In this document: piece after piece, positions 56,780 through 64,000 of the stretch
Layout: the number at the start of each line of letters is the position of its first letter
Numbering within the stretch: position 1 is the stretch's first letter
Source of the DNA: Chaetoderma sp. LZ-2023a
Taxonomy: Eukaryota; Mollusca; Caudofoveata; Chaetodermatida; Chaetodermatidae
Length of the DNA: 64,000 bases
NCBI GenBank assembly: GCA_034401795.1
Contig: CM067374.1
Coordinates: 135,810,135 to 135,874,134 of the forward strand
Reading direction: 5' to 3'
Notes under the pieces: generated by a model
What the model was told of the DNA's origin: nothing
Database searches by the model: none
Seen by the model: the letters and a program-made list of their open reading frames with translations, nothing else
Made by a program: the position numbers and the translations under genes

Positions 56780-59700
56780 CTAAATACCATTAAATGTTAA
56801 AATACCGTCTTCAGTACTACAGACGAAGTTGTCAATTGCCCAAAATTTTTTACAGTTTTCTAGTGACCCATTTTGCTGGTGGTATTTAAATTCAATAGTC
56901 ACACGAGCTCGCATTCGAGAAATACATTCTCGAAGGGCGTCCGTCTGACCATTGCCATCCATTAGACGCTGCCGCGTTACATAGGTAGCCATTTTAGCGT
57001 TTGCCATGATCCAATTGCATATACGATGTTTAATTTTACGTGCAGATTTAGACGAGCAATGGGGGCATGTAAAGCCTTTGACATAATTCTCAGGCTTAAA
57101 TTCATCAGCCAGTGTTAAAAATAGAACTGCTCGTCTAACAGCACACAAAAGTGGTTGGAGACGTGAACATGTTATAAAAAGATGTGATAAATCTTCACGA
57201 TCGCCACAGTAAACACATTTATCATTAATACAATATCCGGCCTTATATAGAAAAACACCAGTGTTGAGTGCCCCATGGAAAACCTTCCATGACAAATCTC
57301 CTTCGTATTATGTAAACGGATATTCATAAAAACAATTATCTGTAAAATCAATATTTAGAGAAAGTAGATCTCTCCATATGTTACTTTTGGTATTATGTGA
57401 AATCATTGAGTAACATTTTAATAAAGACATCGTGTACAGTTCCTTCTTGCAAAGAGATGGTATCAATACAGTAAAAACCGAGTCATCATTAATATTGCAT
57501 GATAATTCATAATTGTATACTGACCTGGGAATGTCAATAGGTCGATCTAATAGTTCAAACCATGCATTGGGTATGCTATCCCATAGAGTGTTCAAGTTTG
57601 TTTGAAGCAATCGTCGAGACCTGTTTCCAATTTTAAGGAGTAAGACTTCAAGTGCAATTTGTTTATCATTTACCAAAATATCAGCTAGAATGGTAGCATT
57701 CGCACTTATAAAATCTTCGTAGCAAAAAGTAAATCCAGTGGAGATATTCTTGATCAAAGGATTCAGAAACACTCTTATAAAAGATAGGTATATTACGAAT
57801 CATCTGTACATCCAATTGAATAGAGAAAATCTGATAATCGTAATTTAGTTTTTGCATCTGTTTGAGAAAGTAGCTGCTAAAGCTGAAACACGGATGAAAT
57901 GCGAAATAGTTCATAAATGATTGTGCATACTGAATACGGAATGTTCATATCCGAGATTCTAAATGCACGAGTCCTTGCCCACCTTTGTCTAAAGGCAGAA
58001 ACAGTAACTCTTTGGGAAGCCAGTGCTTTCCAGACCAGATGAAGTTAATTAACAGTTGTTGAATAGCATTTAAAATATTACCAGGGACATCGATAACAGC
58101 TAACCTATGCCAAAGCTTAGAAGCAGCAAGCAGATTAGTAATAGTGATCCTACCTCTAAACGATAGAGCTTTTGATAACGGGAGCCAGTTAAGAAGTTGT
58201 GTGCTAATTTCATTTTCAAGATTTTCCCAATTTTGTTTGCAAAAATCCAAAGAATTGCCAATATAAATACCGAGAATCTTTAATCCATTGCTATTCCATT
58301 TTTACCCCCAAAGGCTCGTCAATACGCCCTTTCCAGGAACCAACCCAAAAGCCTTCTGACTTCGAGTGGTTAATTTTCGCGTTGAAAGTAGACTCATATA
58401 CATGTATCAAATCTCGCAATTTAATAAAATCATCATTACATGTACACAAGGCAGTTATGTCATCAACATAAGCTGAGCAAGAAACCCTTTCACCCGAGAT
58501 ATCAGGCAGGGCCACCTCCCCCCCACCCCCTCAGTCCGTTATTTGAGCGCATCTTAACTAACAATGGTTCGATACAGATACTGTACAAAGCGCCTGATAG
58601 GGAGCAACCCTGTCTGATACCACGGCTAAAAGAAACAGGCATAGATAACAAATTATTTATTTTCAGTAAACACGAAGTGTCATTGTAAAGAAGCTGAATG
58701 CATTTAACAAAAAAAATCACCAAAGCCAAATGCGCGCAAGGTATTCAATAAATACTGGTGACTTACCCTATCAAACGCCTTCTCCTGATCTAGGGATACA
58801 ACGCCAAGAGGTAACGACATGAAATTTGAATACTCGACGATGTCTGTTATCAACCTAATGTTATTGGAGATCTTACGTCCTGGTACACAATAGCTTTGGT
58901 CTATGTGAATAATTTCTGCGAGTACTGTACGTATATGATTATACAAGGCCTTGGAAAGTATTTTCAAATCTACACATAAAAGTGATACAGGTCTCCAGTT
59001 CTTTAAATTGGTTAAATCACCTTTCTTAGGTAATAATGTCACAACCGCTCGCCTGCATGAAGTAGGTAATAACATGTCTTCAATTGATTCATTAAAAACA
59101 TCAAGAAGATCAGAACCGATAGTTTCCCAAAAGGTTTTGCAAAGTTCCGATGGTAGTCCATCAATTCCAGGAGCTGTGTTGTTATTGAGATGGTTAACAG
59201 CGTCAGTAAGCTCTGGTAAACTCAGGGCCCGATCTAACTCAATTCTGGAAAGCTCACTTAGATTAGGAAGACCTGATAAAAGCAGGTTTTCAGACAATTT
59301 GCATGAGCTTGACTTCGCATATAATTCACCATAGAAATCAGAGGCGTGGATCAGAATATCCGTATCAGAATTAACCATTTCACCGGTTGGGATCTTCAAC
59401 TGTGAAATAGTTTTATTCATCACACGTTTATTCTCAAGATTAAAAAAATATGTAGTAGGTCTATCTGATTCATTTATATGCTGGAATCGCGATCGAATCC
59501 AAGCACCCCTATTTTGCTCTTTGAGGAGAGTTGTTAATTCAGATTGCTTTTGGTTAATTACCTCTAATAATTCATTTGTTTTTGGAATTTTGACCGATAA
59601 CTGATCAATTTCAGCTTGTAAGTCTGATCGTCGCTCACGGAAAAGGACAGCTCGTTCTCGGGAATAACGCTGTGATAAAATACATATATGCTTTTAGGCC

Positions 59701-60559
59701 AAATCCCACCAATCCTGTAGACAATCAAAATCACATTTTTTTCCTTGCCAACCATGCCAGAAATCATTAATTAAAAGCACATAGTTTCTTTCACTCAACA
59801 CAGCGGTATTCATGCACCAATATGCGCTTTTCCGTTTTACACTTTTAAGCTGAAATATTGCTTTGACATAATCATGGTCAGAATTGGTGCAAGGAATTAT
59901 GGAACAACTGCTTAAAAACTGTCTAAAATTACTATGAATGTAAAAACGATCAAATCTGGATGCAGTCCCATCGGACCTGTGCCAGGTGAAAATTTCAGAT
60001 TGTGGATAGAGGCAGCGATATGCATCAGTAAAACTATTGCTTGTAATTAAAGATTTAAGCGAATCCGCAGCTGTCCGAGGGTGTGGTTCTGTTGCTGATG
60101 TTCTATCTAACTCACAATCAAGTGTAGAGTTAAAATCACCACCTAATATTATATGACATGGTTCGGACAATGTGGAAACATGAGTATCTATATCTATATC
60201 TATGCATTTCAATTTGTCATGAGACTCTGTGGGATTGTAAACATTAATCAAATAAAAATAGGTGCCATGTGACATGTAAGATTCTTCCCTGAGCAACTGT
60301 GATCGTTTCAAAGATATTTACATTTAACTTGGGTTTAAATATTATAGCAACACCAGCTGTATTTGTATTAAAATGTGAAGACAGCTTGACCCCTCCATAT
60401 AAGTCGCCATAGCGAGTCATCCGGCTGAATTGTGCGAGTATCCTGGAGAAACACAATATCGGCAAATAAATCTTTGCGAAGTTCATGAAAAATACGAAAT
60501 CTTTTAAAAGAGTCACGACAACCCCTCGTATTTAGTGTAACAATTGAGAGGGAAGTCAT
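56780..60559 (-). pseudogene. LINE ORF2: endonuclease, reverse transcriptase, Cys-rich tail
   Basis: The start taken is MTSLSIVTLNTRGCRDSF at 60559. The endonuclease follows in three frames: DIVFLQDTRTI, GGVKLSSHFNTNTAGVAI, YLINVYNPTE, CHIILGGDFN, RFDRFYIH and NSDHDYVKAIF (catalytic SDH). RT from 59423: LPKKGDLTNLKNWRPVSL, SYCVPGRKISNN, VSLDQEKAFDRV (first Asp), GIRQGCSLSGALYSICIEPL, and SCSAYVDDITAL (YVDD, about 58490). The C-terminal region includes LLNWLPLSKALSFRGRITI and WKVFHGALNTGVF, CVYCGDREDLSHLFITC (zinc motif), stop at 56780. At least eight frame changes between about 60420 and 57300, so no enzyme is made. The polypeptide order and length are those of a complete ORF2. Confidence 0.85.
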
Positions 60560-60667
60560 AATTAAAAATAATTGAATAAATCTTAGAAGAAAGATACCCA
60601 TAATTGTTTGGTGTAGAAAAGAAACTGTATTCAAGTTCGTTATTAGATTGACCATAGGCGGAAACAA

Positions 60668-62268
60668 TTAATTCCGTACGCTACGGTGTAGCTTAGTGAC
60701 TATTTTGGTGACACGAGACTTGAACGCAGATTCTAAGCCAGATTGTTTCTTCAATCGTATCAGCTGATGTATCAATAATTTTAAGTTGGGTTGAAAGGCT
60801 TTGCATTTATCTATTACCTTTTTACTATATTTTACACTTTCTATAAATAGTTTCACATCTTCAAGAGAGGGCATTACCTCCCTTGAATCAATAAAATCTG
60901 TCATGTCAGAAAGTTCTGAACCAATAGTTCATCAGCGTCGCTGCTGTCCTCGTCCATCAGTTCACCCTGCGATAAAGGCGGCATACCACCTGCTTCTATT
61001 CCAAACCTGTCCGAATCACAAGGGTCATGTCCAGGTTTGAAAACTATAGATGCATTATTAACACTGGTTGCTTTCGCCAATGAGATATTTACATCGAGTT
61101 TACTTAGGATTTCTTGTGTCGACATAACAGTTTTTCAGCTACACAACCCTCGTCAGATAATAGAACAGGGTCGTGTAATTCCGACTCACGGTGAATTTGA
61201 ATGACAGTGACAGCAGAGTCCCCATTGGCCGCCGTGTTGGAATTACCAGGCTCATCTGTGAACAGAGCTGAGTTTTGCTGAGTAGCCTGGCCCATTGAAG
61301 TAGCATCATCTACAACAGTGGAATTATCCGACGGTGCACTGGTAATGTCCGCCTCATTATCGGTTTCAGGATCAGTGACAATTACATCATCGCTCAAGAC
61401 GCCATAACGATTGGAAAACTGAGTCTTACGACGTTTATTCTGAGGTGATTTCTTAGGTGACGATTTACTGGCTTTATCAACTGGTTTATCGTTTCTTTGT
61501 GACAGTGTTTGTGGAGAATTGTTATCATTTAGCACAAGATCGGAAATCGGTATGACGTCACGATTTTCACTGTTGACCGGCTCGTCCGCAACATTGTTGT
61601 TAAAGTTATCATGACCCACCGAATTGTCGTGAATGTCATTCAATGGGCAAAAGCGTTGAAAATGTCCTTTCTGAGCACATTTAAAACAGACAATCTCGTC
61701 CGTACTTATAAATAGTCTATGGGACCTTTCTATGTAAGGGATGTCCACAAACTCGGGTAATGGGGACTTTTCCATTACAATCTGGATCTGCCGTCTAAAA
61801 CTTTTCACATGTCTTAACTCTGGTGACTTGCAGCCTAAAGGTATTGGCCGGCAATTTCCGAGCACCTTTCCTTGGCTTTCCAACGCTTGTTTAATAACAA
61901 AGTTCTGGATGTAGGGTGGGACATTAGACATAATTAATCTCGTCGGCTCATTCTCCAAGGAATACACATATTGGTAGCAGCCACCTACGTTTATACCGTC
62001 AAGACACAGTCTATTGACTTGTTGCTCCGCTTTGACATAAACCGCGATTCCTCCTTTAATTCGTGAAGCAGCTACAATATTCTCCGGCTTTACCACGGCG
62101 GCGGCGCCTTTCACGTAGGCCTCCTACCGCCACACCAGCTAGACTAACAACGCGTACACCGTGTTTCCTATCAATACCCGCGAATGGTTCGTAATCTAAA
62201 GCAGGGGTGGTGACGGGGTCACTTCGAGTCTCTCTCAGGCGCTCCGCATAACTAACCTGTCTGGCCAT
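60668..62268 (-). pseudogene. LINE ORF1 with CCHC zinc knuckle
   Basis: The start at 62268 (MARQVSYAERLRETRSDPVT) shifts frame near 62110 and continues KGAAAVVKPENIVAASRIKG, an RRM-like stretch (LIMSNVPPYIQNFVIKQALE), then the knuckle CFKCAQKGHFQRFC (about 61690-61650) and an acidic, Ser/Asn-rich part. Another shift near 61120 leads to MSTQEILSKLDVNIS and, after 60904, a helical segment TDFIDSREVMPSLEDVKLFI ending at 60668, about 110 bp before ORF2. ORF1 proteins of this kind bind the element's RNA. Inactive as it stands. Confidence 0.8.
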
Positions 62269-62548
62269 TGTCCAAACACAATAGCCTAATCAAGCGTCCA
62301 CGTCGGCCAACAGGCCAACTACCCTATGCTAATGGCGCTATAAGTGTTACAAGTATATATAGAGTTACGAAAACCAGAGAAAAACCAAATTATGTATGAA
62401 CACATTAATAAAACACAAAGTTATTAACACAAACATAAGCACGTACGCGTTAGCGCATACAAAAGACAAAAAGTAAACACAACTGACAATTATAAACAGT
62501 CAACAAACGGACTAAACTAAGAGCTCTTCTAAAACACATCTTTTCTCA

Positions 62549-62622
62549 AAGAAGAAGAAGAAGAAGAAGAAGAAGAAGAAGAAGAAGAAGAAGAAGAAGA
62601 AGAAGAAGAAGAAGAAGAAGAA
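62549..62622 (+). repeat. (AAG)n microsatellite at the LINE 5' end
   Basis: About 24 units, followed by AATAAAGATCCTGATAATAG; the same GATCCTGA is found at the other flank (56354). Confidence 0.95.
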
Positions 62623-63462
62623 TAAAGATCCTGATAATAGTAATAATAATCCATTCATCTGCCTAGACATAAGCAGCATCGTTATTATCATTATAGTCTG
62701 GCAGCCATGGGGCTGAACCCAAAATTCCCGGATAAAGGGTTTTCTTTGCTGATTATTTGTTTGGTATGTATATAATGATATCCAGGTGGGTGTAGGACTA
62801 TAATGCTTGAGCAATTGGAGAAATCCAAATTGGCCGCAGTGACATTAGAAAATCAGTGAAAATTGAGAAATTATCATATAAAAAACCCCAGAGAATTTAG
62901 AAACATGAGTTAAATGTCTTTTCTGATATTTTAAGACATGCAGAATTGATTGAAACCACTATTTTATTGCTAAGATGTGCAGGAATTAAGACGAGGCCGT
63001 GTTTATAGCACAAATGGATGTGTTAGGCACCCATTCAGCGTATAAACATTGCTGCCATCTTCATTTCATTACCATTTGGCTCTTATCTCTGAAACTGCAT
63101 ATTATATCTGTTAAACATAAGCACTTATGCTTTGAATGATGCACTTTTATTAATTAACCAACCTATTGTTGTATTCCCAGTGTGCATCATTCTAGAGCTA
63201 CTTAGTCCTATTCCTCAATTTCATAATCTGCCTGGTGATTAGTCTGATCGTTAAAGCTTTCTTGCCATCCGAAACTAACTGTACATGCAGGCTTGGAACG
63301 ACAGTAACCACCCCTTTGTGTATCACAGGAGCATTGATCAATTTAAGCAAATCCAATGGAATGATATATAGGGGTATTTTCTGGAATTGTAGTTGGATTA
63401 AGTGATATAGACCGTTCTTGTTGTGACCAGCCATGTGCAGTTCGGTTCAGTTCCTATGGGTG
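62623..63462. other. No clear gene
   Basis: A minus-strand frame at 63434-63198 (VVTVVPSLHVQLVSDGKKAL) may be further debris of the PIN-like gene next to it, but I see no diagnostic motif. Confidence 0.4.
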
Positions 63463-63970
63463 TTATTGCATTGTAGGCTGGCTTACTGAAACCTGAAAGT
63501 CAGCACGGGCCATAGTTTGATCTACGTTCGACCACCACATTTTCTGACGTGCTTCTGTCAGGGAATGACACAGAGGACGCCCATGGCATGCTAATATAGA
63601 TGGTGTGGCTTGAGTATGCTGCTGATTACCTTTCAGCACTTTAAGTGCTACACATTCGCCAATTCCAAAGTATGATGCTGCAGTATAGGCTCCGGCGAGG
63701 CCATGAGTAGCTAATAAGTCTGGAATAAGAGCATTGTGTTTTTCAACAGATAAATTAATATGAATACGTGTACGACCCTGAGCTAAAGAAACTATCATGA
63801 CACGTCAAGAAGTACCACGTCTGTCCCATCTGCCACTACAAGCGAAGAGCGAGCTCCTACACTTGCAACTTGCTGCACAGTAAGAGTATCTCCTTCCTCG
63901 TGAGTTGATGCTATATCCTGTCGACTGATAAGTACACTACAGTTAGTCGCGACTAACATGGGATCCTATC
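63463..63970 (-). pseudogene. PIN-like domain fragment, copy 4 (diverged subfamily)
   Basis: The minus-strand reading begins near 63960 (CSVLISRQDIASTHEEGDTL), then QQVASVGARSSLVVADGTDV, a stop with frame change near 63798, then SLAQGRTRIHINLSVEKHNA, IPDLLATHGLAGAYTAASYF, GIGECVALKVLKGNQQ and ARQKMWWSNV. The motif order (HEE-DT, VVADDTDV, LLA-HALSGCDT, YFGIGKG) is that of the PIN-like half at 25.4-26.7 kb and of longer relatives I remember. Here two catalytic-type positions are changed (DD to DG, GCD to GAY), so nuclease function is lost even apart from the frame break. The rest runs out of the window. Confidence 0.65.
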
Positions 63971-64000
63971 TTGTGGCAATAATCTAATGATTCTAGAATT

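Larger units (their letters stand above)
56467..62548 (-). mobile_element. Tx1-group LINE between (GAA/TTC)n tracts
   Basis: About 6.1-kb non-LTR retrotransposon on the minus strand: 5' UTR, ORF1, ORF2 and 3' UTR ending with AATAAAGTACATGAAAAG directly against (TTC)n. The upstream side abuts (TTC)n too (62549-62622). RT wording (PKKGDLTNLKNWRPVSLL, GVVSLDQEKAFDRVSHQYLL) is of the Tx1 branch of the L1 group. Insertion into TTC repeats fits site-specific members of that branch. Both ORFs are broken. Confidence 0.8.

Overview
This is eukaryotic, animal-type DNA: low gene density, AT-rich, full of microsatellites, minisatellites, palindromic MITEs and broken transposon genes, with a few short reading frames bounded by good splice sites. 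Tc1, pogo, Tx1-type and CR1/L2-type LINEs and PIN/CXC-type multicopy ORFs together suggest a marine invertebrate, probably a mollusc or other lophotrochozoan. That placement is inference. I see no complete host gene, rRNA, tRNA, CRISPR array or LTR retroelement.

Layout. 0-5.3 kb: Tc1 transposase remnant, inverted repeats and a (YTRCG)n pentanucleotide array. 5.3-11.8 kb: two decayed copies of an unnamed PIN/CXC gene family, minisatellites, and one short spliced exon. 12-18 kb: a CRE-bearing MITE, an unknown 1-kb exon, then a 3.16-kb pogo element inserted in a (TA)n tract. 18.9-24.2 kb: a TIR-flanked transposon encoding an RNase H-like protein with a C-terminal PHD finger and arrays of a 14-bp palindrome at both ends. 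24.9-28.9 kb: a third PIN/CXC copy, bracketed by about 150-bp terminal inverted repeats. 29-31 kb: MITEs. 31.1-35.3 kb: a CR1/L2-like LINE whose coding region holds a 2.9-kb, 54-bp-unit minisatellite grown from its own sequence. 35-54 kb: about a dozen copies of MITE family A, copies of repeat families B and C, LINE fragments, AP-1-containing palindromes, a degenerate satellite and a second copy of the 8-kb exon. 54.5-56.5 kb: a diverged roughly 310-bp tandem repeat. 56.5-62.5 kb: a Tx1-group LINE lying between (GAA/TTC)n tracts. 63.2-64 kb: a fourth PIN-like fragment.

The genes do not form a pathway. They are mostly autonomous or formerly autonomous mobile elements plus the non-autonomous repeats around them. 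The strongest candidates for undescribed biology are (1) the PIN/CXC family, found here in four differently deleted copies, one inside long TIRs, so it is probably a DNA transposon superfamily gene; (2) the RNase H/PHD element with its TIRs and subterminal palindromes; (3) MITE family A, which spreads perfect CRE palindromes; (4) a minisatellite born inside a LINE ORF; and (5) two homologous, same-phase exons 45 kb apart. All coordinates and alignments were made by eye, so boundaries are good to a few bases at best.
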